From Ochromonas danica (Eukaryota > Sar > Chrysophyceae > Chromulinales > Chromulinaceae): DNA of 64,000 nucleotides. The number at the start of each line of letters is the position of its first letter. The stretch's first letter is position 1. The translations under genes were made by a program, and so were the position numbers. Location: NCBI GenBank assembly GCA_015146655.1, contig VKHL01000109.1, positions 1-64,000 of the forward strand, in the 5' to 3' direction. Below, piece after piece: positions 44,667-55,921 of this stretch. Under the pieces are notes generated by a model that saw only the letters and a list, made by a program, of their open reading frames with translations, was not told the DNA's origin and did no database searches.

Positions 44667-46548
44667 ATGAGTGGGAGCTATTGCCTATCATGCTTTTCAA
44701 GTCTTGAATGTGAGAATGCGAGCTTTTGTCCACAATGCGGCGGGGTCATTATCACTGGCAGTGTGGTGGAGTCCAGCACAACTGCTAGTTATGACCCTTT
44801 GTCACGGGAATGGAAGCCTTGGAGGGAGAAGCCTATGATACCCAAACGAAACTATAGACACTTTCAAGGCAAACCAAAGCCTTGGTTTCCTTCAATGAAA
44901 GTTCATTTTCTCAAGATACAATCCAAACCAATTCCTTCTATGACACTATCCACAGTAGACCATGATTCTATCGATCAAAACACTACAACAGCATCTGAAG
45001 ATACAACCTTATCAGACAGATTAAAAGACAAGAATAGTGACGAATCTGTGGATACAACAGTGCAAAGACAGCATCACTCAACTGGCGTCAGTGAATCTGT
45101 CTGGCTGCCCAGTGCTACTACTGCTGCTGCAGTCATTCTCCCTGCAGTGAGAGAGAATCATTTAGCCATGACGGAACTTGCTACCATAGCAGATCTTCGG
45201 GAAGTAATCTATCCTTTAGCTGCTTATGAATGCCAGACATCTGTAACGAATGGAGTCCAATATGTGATGGTGCTGTCGCTCATCGAACAATTGTATGGAT
45301 CTCTAGGATATCCTCGACAGTATTGGCTGAGAGTAACCACCCGTCAGGGTAATGATGATTTACATGATGATCCATCTAGTTCAACCTTGTTAAGTCAGTT
45401 GAGGTTAGTGCTATCCTGATTCTATGAGAAGTGATGGCAGGACTGATTGCTCTCATTGTGATCTAATAGTTACCATTCTGACACTGTTTACCTCTCAAAT
45501 ACGATTTGCTCACTCATCTACCCTTTTGAAGAATGGCTCGATTTAGAAAAGGTTCGTTCACTTTGTGATAGATGTGTTTTCGAAATTATCCGCCATTGAC
45601 CATGGATTGATGAATGCACATTAGATCGATGCTGAGCAGTTCTATATGGTAGGCCCACGATTCTCAATATGCAGTGAGCGATAAAGTAGTCATTGTCATT
45701 AATAATTACTGCTGCGTGTGGATGGTTTAGGTGCAGTATATGCAAAAGACGTTGCAGTTCCTTCCTTTCCGCCTATCAAAGAAAAGGTTCTACAAGACGC
45801 TGACTGTTCCGCCCACCAAGATATCTGATTTTATCGCTATTGAAGCAAAAGTTGTGATAGAACCGCTCGCATCAAGTGTAATGAGCGTTAGCTATGGTCG
45901 AAAGCAATCAAATAAGATGGTTGTCTATCATGAGAGGCATCGTATCGAACAGTCTGATTGTGAGGATCGAGTTGTCTTTGATGATGTCTTGATGGAGCAT
46001 CAAAGTATGATAATGATTTCTCGAGCTTTGCCCTCCCTTTATCTTCCTGTGATGGTAGTGACAGTCCTTATCCTAGACAAATTTGAATTGTTTGTATTAA
46101 TTAGCATTGTTTGCTGCAGGTTCGCTCAACGCCACATTATCGCAAGCGTTTCAATGGTGCGGAGATATTGACCCGTACGACCAAGGAACAGCTGCGAGCT
46201 TCTGGCCGAGCATCTCATCTTCATCTCCAAATAATTCCATGTGAAGACCAGAGAATAATAGATGGTGAACAACTTCCAATTTTGGACATGTCTATCGAAC
46301 AGGAAGTGCTTCAACAACTTTTATTGCCAGCATGCGAGCTTGAAGACACTTTGCTAGCTTGTGAGGGCAATCTAGAAGAGTGGAAGTTTTATGTCGATCG
46401 CGTGCTTTCTGCTATCCGTTTGGAGTATAGCGTAGAGCATGGTATAGTCTTCACTGTAGTTGGATGTTTCTCTCAACCTTCCTACACTTCTCATCCCTGG
46501 CCAGAGGACCTATTGGTTCGCGATCCTGAAGGATCAGATGAGAGTTAG
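44667..46548 (+). CDS. Unknown protein with N-terminal zinc ribbon
   Basis: Exons 44667-45403, 45470-45551, a likely 24-nt microexon 45625-45648 (IDAEQFYM), 45731-46054 and 46120-46548; about 531 aa. The N-terminus YCLSCFSSLECENASFCPQC has the CxxC...CxxC pattern of a zinc ribbon. The next 200 residues are low complexity. From about residue 165 an ordered domain follows (LATIADLREVIYPLAAYECQ, VMVLSLIEQLYGSLGYPRQY), then QYMQKTLQFLPFRLSKKRFY, KRFNGAEILTRTTKEQL and LHLQIIPCEDQR. I do not recognise the family. Without the microexon the intron would be 179 nt, about twice the local norm, and both flanking splice sites of the microexon are good. Confidence 0.65.
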
Positions 46549-46679
46549 AAAGATCCAAGATCGAAGAGCAGCAGTTTACAATTCTTGCTTAAGAATGGGA
46601 AATCTGCGAGTAGAAAACTACATATCTAATGTTCTCTCCACAAGAGGCTGCGCTTGTCCTACACTTGAGCAAACAGCGT

Positions 46680-48138
46680 CTACACAGCGACTACACGCTC
46701 TGGCGCGGAGCGGAGGCCACGATGAACCAAACCAGCAGCCTCAGGTTCAGCTTCAGTGTTCTTGCGCCAAAATACCACTTCCTGTTGCTTGAAGTAGCGT
46801 CTATCTTCTTCATCGATAAGAACTAAGTTGAGGAAGTATTTAACAGAGAAGACATTGTTGATGGACCGATATGTGGGAGTTAGATCCAAGTTTGACAAGA
46901 AGAGACGAATGGGAACACATTCTCCTGAAAGACAAGAAGAAATTATTTAGATCACGTTGATACAAGCGAAAGAAACAACAAAGCACTTGCCCTTGATTGG
47001 TGCTCCATCCATTAGCTCGAATTTTATGATGTTTTCTGATTCGTTGTAAGCGCTGGCTCCCATTCCAGCAGCCTCTCTACGAATGACTGCAAGTTCCATG
47101 TGCTTAATCTTGATCCTTACCAAATGAAAGTAAATTTTGCCCAGAATTACATCCTGAATATGGTATTTTTGCTTGTCAAACTCGAACTCAATATGTAAAC
47201 AATCCTCAATACCAACTTCCATCTTAATTCCCTGTGTAGGACTTTCTGTGGCGATCGCTTGGTTACCACCCTAATAGATCATATCATAAGGCGTCATTGA
47301 CAATCACGAATACTCACCAGCAGAGTTCATGCTTACAGAGAGGAAGTTCTGGACAGCGAATTCTTGCTCTTTCACATTGTTGCTATAGTTGCGAGCGATT
47401 GTGACACGAACGAAATAGCGCAATCGTACATTCATTCCACTATATAGAACATTGATTTGCAGGGGATAAATCATACTCATAAGGTACGTAGATGACCGTA
47501 AGGCACTAACCTGTATGTTTCATAGGGTTTCTCAGTGCTAAACTCAAATCGAAAAGACTGAAGGGCAAGAAGTGAATGTTGAATGTTTATTGTGAGCCAT
47601 GGTTTATTTGAATGTTTGTATACAAGAAAGAAGAGGACTCTACCTTGTTCTGAGTTATGGTTCCTGCTCCTTCCAATTCTCTCACTAAACAAGTGAACTT
47701 GGAAGGATTGCCTTTCTCTAAGTAAATCTCTATAATATATCCAAGATCACAATCATCACAAAAATCCCAAACTAGAGATGGAGAGTGCGCATATTTGTAT
47801 GTACTATACGTGACTGAGTAAGTGAGTGATGGTATATGAGAGTAGGAGTAAAGGCATGTGTATGCATATGACAGCAAGAGTGTTGGACAGTGAGGCTGTC
47901 CGATGTGATGTGATAGTCTCTCACCTGTTTGACCAATTAATTCCATACGAATTCCTTGATGTTCAATCTTTTTACCAGGAGGTAAAGAGATATCTACAAC
48001 ACCACTGACATTTTCTTGTCCTGTATAAAGTGGTACTAATAGAGGATCTTGTCCAGGAACTTTCAATGATTTCTTTGGTCTTGACTCTTGATCATCAAAA
48101 ATTATATTAATAGTAGGTGTTACTGTAAAAGAGAACAT
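46680..48138 (-). CDS. VPS26: VPS26, retromer subunit
   Basis: Six exons (48138-47925, 47729-47644, 47557-47511, 47439-47337, 47270-46991, 46924-46680), 324 aa. The arrestin-like fold is nearly complete: VPLYTGQENVSGVVDISLP, HQGIRMELIGQTEIYLEKGN, FRFEFSTEKPYETYSGMNVR, RLRYFVRVTIARNYSNNVKE, IKMEVGIEDCLHIEFEFDKQ, and the very conserved DEEDRRYFKQQEVVFWRK. VPS26 is the cargo-recognition arm of retromer, returning receptors from endosomes. The last intron (46990-46925) begins GCAAGT, not GT; splicing there restores GAPIKGECVPIRLFL, so it is a genuine GC-AG intron. Confidence 0.96.
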
Positions 48139-48497
48139 GATGATTTTAATAGATAAATATTTCTTTACTCAATGATAATGAAATGATCAGGTAAGAAGAA
48201 TAACAATAATAAACTTATGATAATAGCCAATATGGAGGATAGATACGAGATGATCACAAGCCAGGGATCAAAGGACCAGAATCTAGGTCTAGGAATCTAG
48301 GTAAAGCTAGATTTCTAGATCACCAATTTAGGCTGTCTCTTGTCACGTGGTGATGAGAGAGGAGGACATGCTCTGCCAAAGGGAAGACAAAAGCAAAACA
48401 AGAACAAACAAATCCTAAGTGATTGTTGCTGACTATCTCACGACTGGAAGTCCTTTTCTAAAACGCTTTATATCTCTCTTTATTTCCTTATATTATC
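48139..48497. promoter_or_regulatory. Divergent promoter, VPS26 and Derlin
   Basis: 359 bp between divergent starts. It contains a G-box (CACGTG, 48344-48349) and a cluster of TCTAGG/CTAGAT palindromic words at 48275-48325. Shared regulation of the two trafficking genes is a possibility only. Confidence 0.4.
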
Positions 48498-49399
48498 ATG
48501 GCTGATTATCATCCAAGTATCTTCAATTGGTATTTTGAGATTCCTATTATTTCTCGATGCTATCTCACAATTGCTGTAGCTGTTACGACAGCTTGTTTCT
48601 TGGATATTATTTCTCCTTTTACACTCTATTATAACTATGAGCTTATTATACAAAAGCATCAATATTGGAGACTTCTTTCCTCTTTCTTCTTTTTTGGAAC
48701 GTTTAGTATTGACTTCTTGTTCCACATGTTCTTTGTCATAAGATACACTCGATTACTTGAAGAAGGCTTTTTCCGTGGACGTACTGCTGATTTTGTCTTT
48801 ATGCTCTTCTATGCTGTTGTGACTATGTTAATTGCTGCTGCAACGATTGACACTTTCACCAAAATCAAGTTCCTTGGTCATCCTTTGTCCTTCATGATGA
48901 TCTATCTCTGGTCTCGTGACCCAGAAAACTATTATATTCGAATGAACTTCTTTGGTGTTCTTAATTTTAGCGCACCATATCTCCCATGGGTTATGCTCAT
49001 CTTTTCCATGCTGATTGGCAATCCTGTAGAGATGGACTTACTGGTAAGTCAGCTGCCGTTTTCCAGTCAACATTGAAAACTGTATTTGAATTATCACATT
49101 TACATTGTAGGGAATCATTGTGGGACATTTGTATTACTTTTTGGATACTGTCTACCCCCAAGTAGCACAACTGCGTGGCTGGTCATTACAGAAGATTTTG
49201 GTAACTCCTTCACTGTTGCTCTATTTATTCTCATCCGACCACGGAATATTCATGAACACTGGAGTAAGTATTATTAATTATCAAGTTAATGATTGATACT
49301 AACTAACTGATGAATTCTTAGATTATACAGGATCATCCTATGATGGGGCAAATGATTGATGGCCTGCACGACGAACACGCAGTTGCGGGCCGAGACTGA
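48498..49399 (+). CDS. Derlin (Der1-like ER membrane protein)
   Basis: Three exons (48498-49043, 49111-49263, 49322-49399), 258 aa. Derlins are inactive rhomboid proteins of ER-associated degradation. The family start is clear (FNWYFEIPIISRCYLTIAVA), then LIIQKHQYWRLLSSFFFFG (usual YWRLLTNFLFFG), FFVIRYTRLLEEGFFRGRTA, the WSRDPENYYIRMNFFGVLNF segment and GNPVEMDLLGIIVGHLYYFL. Six helices are expected. There is no presequence, so it is the ER form rather than a plastid SELMA form. The tail (HDEHAVAGRD) is short and has no obvious p97-binding SHP box. Confidence 0.94.
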
Positions 49400-49611
49400 T
49401 TCTCTGAACAAAACGAAGGCGACACCATATTACCTTATTCTCACTGAAGTTCTTTCCATCATTGAATCCGAGAATGTGCTGTCAGCCAGCACAAACAAGT
49501 CTTCTCCATTCTGCTGCTTCAGATTGTACATATTTGGCCTGTATATATACTTCTAACTTCCACACACCATTTTAGAAAGAAGTATGAAATGATCATTTAC
49601 ACGGAGAAGTT

Positions 49612-50517
49612 TTAGAAAGCTTCGTCCTCTGGCCTTACTAACCAGCAACCCGTTCGTTCTTCCCAACACGGAACACGTTGGTTTTGCTTGGAGGAAGGCA
49701 CCTAGTCAGAATTATCAGAAAGTATTCACATAAGATCCACATCAATCACATAAAGTATCTTCACGGAAATTTCACTCACAGTTAAAGCTAGGACATCCCG
49801 CAGTTCAGACTCTCTTCGTAATCGATGTTGCAGCTTCGCATAAGTTGCTGATAAAGGCTTGATTTGATTCTTGGCAGACACCTCCTCACTCTTTCTCAGA
49901 GCGGGCTTTGCCGAAGCACGCAAAATATTCGTTGAACCAGGAATTAGCCCACCTTGTTCATAAAATCCAGGTAGTCGATCAGCACTCTTATAGCTGTGAT
50001 CACCCGCGCTCGCTTCAGGCACAAAGTTTCTGCGATCCAAAGTGGTTGGCACTCTCTGCTTGCGGTTCATGTGAGCCTCAATATTAAGAAGCGTCGACTC
50101 AGACATTGATTTAGGAATACCCCGCTCATCCAAGACAATTTTCTTTCGCATCCAATCTGATGATGGTAGGCCTCTTCGAAAGGGCATGGCGGGTAGAAGA
50201 GGATCGAGATGCTTCCTTTCTGGATGACTGAGTTCCTCTCCTTTATTGGTCGGAGGTATGAATCTCTTGCCTCTTTTATCTGTCTCTCTACTTTCTGGTG
50301 CAGTTAAAACTCTTCGACCAGGATGAAATAAATCTTCACAAGAGTAAGTGGCGTTGAATCGTCTTCTTCCACGATCACCAGCAAGAAAAGTTTCATCCGC
50401 TGTTTGTTTAACAACATGATTGACAATGACAGATGCTCGCAAATGATCTGGTGACATAGCTATTGGACTATGACATCTTTGAGATACTCTAGTCTTGAAT
50501 CCATCCAGTTCCATCAT
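49612..50517 (-). CDS. Unknown basic protein with internal repeat
   Basis: Two exons (50517-49780, 49701-49612), 275 aa. It is rich in Arg, Lys, Ser and Pro and has no membrane segment. Two neighbouring segments look like an imperfect repeat: RRRFNATYSCEDLFHPGRRV and KRGKRFIPPTNKGEELSHPE (then RKHL). A helix near the end reads ATYAKLQHRLRRESELRDVL. I do not recognise it. ATG 50517 is the first in frame. The short last exon (30 codons) has several Trp and Cys. Confidence 0.6.
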
Positions 50518-50907
50518 CGACTTGCAGCTTGTTGACAACGACAAGAATTGACAGCACCAGTGCAGCCGAAAAGTCGTATTTCCCGAATTTTAACCTTTCA
50601 AAACCCTTTTGATTTCAACAACCGTTTTCAGATCCGTTTTATTTATAACATTCTCCTCAGTCTTCTATTCTTATTGCCTTTTATAATTACCGAAAACATA
50701 ACAATGATATGAGCTCACAGAACAACTAAAGACTAATTCGAGAGCACACCTAGTCTGTGCTCCCAAACAACTCACCAAATTAGTTGGCGAAGGAGCATGG
50801 ATCATGAAAAGCAATATGCGTCTTCGGCAGGAGATATGTCCTAAGAAATAAGCTATTGATAGTCACAAGGATAAAGTGGTGATAGGAGCACCCTATATCA
50901 TCTAACA
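50518..50907. other. Intergenic between unknown basic gene and K+ channel A
   Basis: 390 bp, 5' flank of the basic-protein gene and 3' flank of K+ channel A. AT-rich. I see no gene. Confidence 0.5.
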
Positions 50908-52348
50908 TTAAAAACTCTGAGAGTGCTGACGATGAGGTTCAAAAATGGCGTGAAGTGCGCTTTTTGTCGTCGAGTCGTTCGTAACTTGTGTAGATCGTAG
51001 ATCCGCAAATGAGGCTCTAGCCAAGCTAGATTGACGTTCAGAAGGACGAGCTGAAGAAAGGCCTTCCACGAAACGCAGGAAATTAGATCCCTCGAAAACC
51101 CTCATCTCCTCTGCAGCATTTGCACTCTCTTCAGTTGAGAAATACAACAGATCCTAAACACCACACACACCCACATATACACAAACGTATACAAGCATTG
51201 TCAATTATTATTATTCATCTTGCATTAAAAAGCAAATGGAACATTCACATACCTCTCGGAAAATGCGTCCATGCCCACTCTTATCTAACTCATTGAATTT
51301 CTAACCAATAAACAAGGAAGTCTCCATCACCGCACTATTCCAATACCAGCATAAAAAGGGGGCGGCAACAACCGTGACCTACCTCGACCCATGGCAACAC
51401 ATCATTCTCGTAATCGATCGAGCCGAAATGCAATAGTAAAGCCAGGACAAACTCATCGCGTGCCACTCCAGGACCCTTATCTAAGTCTAAAAGGAAGCTA
51501 AGCTCCTTTCGCTTCATCAGCATGGATTCCATTTTATGCATTTGCTTTCGTTTCGCCCGTAAAACTTGCAAATTATTGAATGCGAAGGCAAATAATAAAG
51601 TGGAGAACAGCATATAAAAGCACATAAACAAATGTGTTAACTCATGTTGAACTTCTAAGTCGCCATAGCCAACACTGGTGGATGTTTCTACCGCATAATA
51701 TAGAGCTGCAATAAAACTCCAATCTTCTAAAGCACATAATATGACTGCACCTATCATCACTGTCACTACGATTGCGAACATATTCAAACACATCAATCTA
51801 AAGTTAAATTGATAATCTGCTTTGAGATCTTGCGACTTTAACTTGACTTTCACTAAGGAAGCAGCAAAATTGAGATTGGAATTGACAAAGTCAGAAATGA
51901 AGCTGAAGACAAAGTAGATGCCAATAACCATGTAGAAGACAGTGAAGAGCCTCATGCCATCCGTGGTTGGCACATTATATCCGAAGCCTATACATCAAAA
52001 GATGCCAACAGGTGTTAGTTAAGGGAAAAACGACATCTTCCATTGTACCGACTAACCTACGGTAGTTATGGTATTGATGATGAAAGAGAGTGCCGTAATA
52101 AAGCTCCATTCTTCGTAATGACAGTAAACTATCATGCCAACCACGAAGTACAGAAATAGCATGAAAAGTCGCCGAGCTGGTCTCAACCACCATTTCGACT
52201 TCAGGTAGTTGATGAATCGTCGGTAGATCTGCCATGTTCGTTCTGGACAGGTTTGACTTGGTTCAGAGAACGACTGATAATCAGCTTCGAAATCATCATC
52301 ATGATTCATTTCCGGCTTTATTTCCGTTTCGATCCTCTCCCATCTCAT
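50908..52348 (-). CDS. Two-pore K+ channel A (TPK-like) with EF-hand
   Basis: Four exons (52348-52057, 51987-51383, 51300-51253, 51153-50908), 396 aa. Layout is 4 helices and 2 pores: first helix LFMLFLYFVVGMIVYCHY, first filter TTVGFGYN (its Gly codon split by an intron), second filter SVGYGD, last helix LFMCFYMLFSTLLFAFAF. After it comes the segment LPWVEKFNELDKSGHGRIFR, an EF-hand-like loop as in plant TPK channels. The C-terminus is Ser/Arg-rich. Such channels set K+ flux across vacuolar or plasma membrane under Ca2+ control. The start could also be the internal MNHDDDF (52309), which is shared with copy B. Confidence 0.93.
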
Positions 52349-52851
52349 ATCTTGTCGTGTCGTCTCTGTAAAGCCGCCAAATGACGCAGACGGAACCGGG
52401 ACACAGCGGGTTTGCCCGTTGACCGCTGCGTTTTGGGTGGGTTGTGGAGAAAACTCCTCGAAATCTTTACGAAACCCGATGGAAGCAATCGAGCATCAAA
52501 GGAACTTTGTGAGTACCATTGTTACCAATTCGATTGGAAAGTTGGCTTGGTATTCAAATTACAGCCAATATTGACAATGAACTACTTATTTTTATATGTA
52601 CCTTTTCCATATATTGGCAAGACCAAAGCCAGCAATATATCTTGCTCTAACACAATGTAAATTGAATATTACAGAGCCGCAATAGAAGAACAGAGTTACC
52701 ATTATCCAAAACACAACAACCATATGCGCTTATTGGTAGACAAGAGTACTATTTCACAGCACCCACGAAGAATTTTGATGGAATGTCATCTGCACATCAT
52801 CGAATCCTCACAGCCACTGAGTAAAGGTGATCAACACCACATTATCTAACA
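52349..52851. other. Gap between the K+ channel copies; holds a small plus-strand gene
   Basis: 503 bp. It contains the upstream flank of channel A, the 3' flank of channel B and the small two-exon gene listed at 52479-52824. Confidence 0.5.
52479..52824 (+). CDS. Probable small two-exon gene, 59 aa
   Basis: Exon 1 (52479-52508) is ATG plus nine codons (MEAIEHQRNF) followed by a good donor (GTGAGT). Exon 2 starts after ATATTACAG at 52675 and ends at TAA 52822-52824. The join is in frame and gives 59 aa, with protein-like content (RTELPLSKTQQPYALIGRQE, then YYFTAPTKNFDGMSSAHHRI). The 166-nt intron may hide a 33-nt exon after AAATTACAG (PILTMNYLFLY). I do not recognise the family. It lies opposite and between the two K+ channel copies and ends 28 bp before the stop of copy B. 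Confidence 0.5.
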
Positions 52852-54434
52852 TTAAAAACTACGCGAATGCTGACGACGAGTTTCAAAAAGCGCGTTAATT
52901 GCACTTTTTGTGGTCGACTCATTCGTAACCTGGGTAGATCGCAGATCGGCAAAAGAGGATCTCGTTGCAGCAGAAGGACGAGCTGTAGAAAGACTCTCCA
53001 CGAAACGCAGGAAATTAGATCCCTCGAAAACCCTCATCTCCTCTGCAGCATTTGCACTCTCTTCAGCTGAGAAATACAACAGATCCTAAACACCACACAC
53101 ACCCACATATACACAAACGCATACATGCATGCATGACATGCATGATTATTAAATTTATTCATCTTGCATTAAAAAGCAAATGGAACATTCACATACCTCT
53201 CGGAAAATGCGTCCATGCCCACTCTTATCTAACTCATTGAATTTCTAACCAATAAACAAGGAAGTCTCCATCACCGCACTATTCCAATACCAGCATAAAA
53301 AGGGGGCGGCAACAACCGTGACCTACCTCGACCCATGGCAACACATCATTCTCGTAATCGATCGAGCCGAAATGCAATAGTAAAGCCAGGACAAACTCAT
53401 CGCGTGCCACTCCAGGACCCTTATCTAAGTCTAAAAGGAAGCTAAGCTCCTTTCGCTTCATCAACATGGATTCCATTTTATTCATTTGCTTTCGTTTCGC
53501 CCGTAAAACTTGCAAATTATTGAATGCAAAAGCACACAACAAAGTGGAGAATAACATATAAAAACACACAAATACCTTGGTGCGTTCATTTTCTAATTCC
53601 AAGTCACCATAGCCCACAGTTGTCGAAGTTTCCACAGCGAAATACAAAGCAGTGATAAAACTCCAATCTTCTAATCCACATAATATGACTGCACCTATCA
53701 TCACTGTCACTACGATTGAGAACATATTCAAACACATCAATCTAAAGTTAAATTGATAATCTGCTTTGAGATCTTGCGACTTTAACTTGACTTTCACTAA
53801 GGAAGCAGCAAAATTGAGATTGGAATTGACAAAGTCAGAAATGAAGCTGAAGACAAAGTAGATGCCAATAACCATGTAGAAGACAGTGAAAAGCCTCATG
53901 CCATCCGTGGTTGGCACATTATATCCATAACCTGAAACAGATTCATGATGAATCCAAGTGAGCAAGTGAGCAACTGGCAGTAGTGGAAAGAAGTCGAATC
54001 TCACCTATCGTGGTAATGGTGCTGATGATATAGAAAACAGCAGAAATTAAACTCCATCTTTCATAATGACAATAGATGGCTGCACCAGTCACGAAATAGA
54101 GAAATAGCATGAAAAGTCGCCGAGCTGGTCTTAACCACCATTTCGTCTTCAAGTAGTTGATGAATCGTCGGTAGATCTGCCATGTTCGTTCTGGACAGGT
54201 TTGTTTTGGTTCAGAGAATGACCGATAATCAATCTCAAAATCCTCATGATTCATTTCAGACTTTCTTTTGACCCCAGATAGTCCACTACCAACTGGCAGC
54301 AGATCAAACAAACATTCGGTTGGAATTTGCTGGCCTTTTGCATTTTGGGAACAGCAGGCTTGGGCTTGGGCTTGGGCTTGGGCTTGGGAATGAGCAGACA
54401 AGGTTTGGGTTTGGGTTTGGGTTTGGGCCGCCAT
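52852..54434 (-). CDS. Two-pore K+ channel B (TPK-like), tandem duplicate of A
   Basis: Four exons (54434-54005, 53931-53327, 53244-53197, 53085-52852), 438 aa. Exons 2 and 3 have exactly the lengths of copy A. Filters are TTIGYGYN and TVGYGD, so both pores carry GYG, while A has GFG in pore 1. The EF-hand segment is identical to A. The N-terminus is 60 residues longer if ATG 54434 is used (QTQTQTQT and QAQAQAQAQA runs from a G-rich simple repeat); the internal MNHEDF start (54254), homologous to A, is equally possible. Only 27 bp separate ATG 54434 from the divergent transporter start, which favours the internal start for at least one of the two. Confidence 0.92.
54357..54427 (+). repeat. 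GGGCTT and TTTGGG hexamer repeats
   Basis: Five tandem GGCTTG units (54357-54389) and, 12 bases later, four GGTTTG units (54402-54427). The plus strand has regular runs of three G and could fold as a G-quadruplex. It lies either in the N-terminal coding part of K+ channel B or in the divergent promoter with the CRT-like transporter. Confidence 0.9.
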
Positions 54435-54461
54435 CCACCAACATGATCAACACAAACAAAG

Positions 54462-55883
54462 ATGAAGGAAACCACAAGAACTTTATTAAACAAAGGAGAG
54501 GCTCGAGACAATCGAAGTCGATCTTATTCGACATTAGAAGATAGTTATGATGCTTCCATAACTTCCTCTTCATCTTGCACAGAGATGATGAAAAATAGGA
54601 TCTACTTTATCTTGTCATCCTGTTGCAATCTCAATCCATTAGTTGCTTCCTCTATCGGTCTTGTCCTTGCTACTGCGATAGAAAGAGTTTCTTTCAAGAT
54701 TATGATCGATCGCATGTTGCCTTATAAGTTTGTTTTGGTAGAGATTATTTTTGCTTTAACATGTGCTCTCTTCACCAGTGCAACTTTATGGGTGCTCTAC
54801 TCCACCAATCAGATCACAGCTGAAATGAGACAATTCCCACAATGGAGAATCTTTACTATGGCTGTATTGGATACAATGCAGTTTCTCTTGTTTGTCTATT
54901 CTGGTGCCGGTGTCTCCCCAACAATGACCGTCATCCTCATGCATACTAGCACGTTCTTTGTTGTCTTGGGGTCTAAAGTAGTTTTCCCTAATAGAAAGTA
55001 TAGTCTAGCTCATACATATGGAATGTTTTTGATGGGTTTTGCCATATTCTTTAGTCTCGTTAAGATCGTTTGGTATGATTCTACAGAGAATAGTGACTTT
55101 TCGGACACTTGGTCCTCTTTGGTTTATGTTGGTGCAGCGAGCTTGCAAGGCTTGTCAACCCTTTATAAGGAACACTGTCTTGCCTGCTGGTCAAGGCCAA
55201 TTGACCTGTATTACTTGTCTGCTTATCTCTTCTTTTATCAATTCTTTGTTACCATCGCCTTCTCTGCTCTCTTTTATGGTGTTTCAGGTAAGCAACTTCC
55301 TCCATGACTACTAACCAAGAAGATCTCGCTTAGTTGTTTCAATTTGATGTTAGATTTGATTGGCAGTCAAATATCGATGACTCATGGCTTCTATTATGGA
55401 TGGAAGTGTTTTCTTGGTCAGACTCCCGCAGTGGTGAATCGTGATGACGATCTCACACTCTATGTAGATTGTTCAGCTTCGCTTTGGGTTATTCTGGGAT
55501 ATGTCATTTCAACATTTTGTGTGGTAGTTTGTCTTCACTATGTCTTGGAGACGGGCAGTCAGCTGGTGCCTCGTCTACTTTGTGCAGCAATATCTGCCGC
55601 CTTTGTTGTTCTCTGGGCTTATGACTGTCACTTCTCTCAGTATGAGAAAGATTCTTATATTTTTGGCGGAAGGGTTGGAATAGCTGATTTACTCGCAATA
55701 GTCCTGCTTGTTGTGGGCACAGAAGTCTATGGCCGAGATCCGGAGCCAGATGTGGAGCTTATCACGCATTATTCAAATACTAATGTCAGTAGGCCTATCA
55801 TCCCTGAAGCTCCTTCTGCAGCGGCTTCTGAGTTTGTTGCGCTCACTCGGGACGGTTCCAACAAAACTGTTTTGCGGCAGTAG
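54462..55883 (+). CDS. CRT-like transporter (drug/metabolite transporter superfamily)
   Basis: Two exons (54462-55287, 55354-55883), 451 aa. About ten membrane helices. The conserved section FLLFVYSGAGVSPTMTVILM followed by KYSLAHTYGMFLMGFAIFFS fits the CRT-like family (Plasmodium chloroquine-resistance transporter and plant CLT proteins), as do SSLVYVGAASLQGLSTLYKE and YLSAYLFFYQFFVTIAFSAL. Family members move peptides, glutathione or related solutes across vacuole or plastid membranes. The N-terminal 45 residues are hydrophilic and Ser-rich; an internal start (MMKNRIYF, 54582) would also keep all helices. It converges on the next gene with a 38-bp gap. Confidence 0.8.
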
Positions 55884-55921
55884 CATATGATGTATATTGT
55901 AAAATATGTAGCTTAGTTAGA

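Noticed and set aside
53052-53240. His-rich plus-strand frame opposite channel B
   Set aside because: It reads through the CACACA-rich intron of the channel on the other strand; copy A lacks an equal frame.
54357-54427. Interstitial telomere
   Set aside because: Only four TTTGGG-type units, next to GGCTTG units and inside a coding or promoter context; no other telomere feature.
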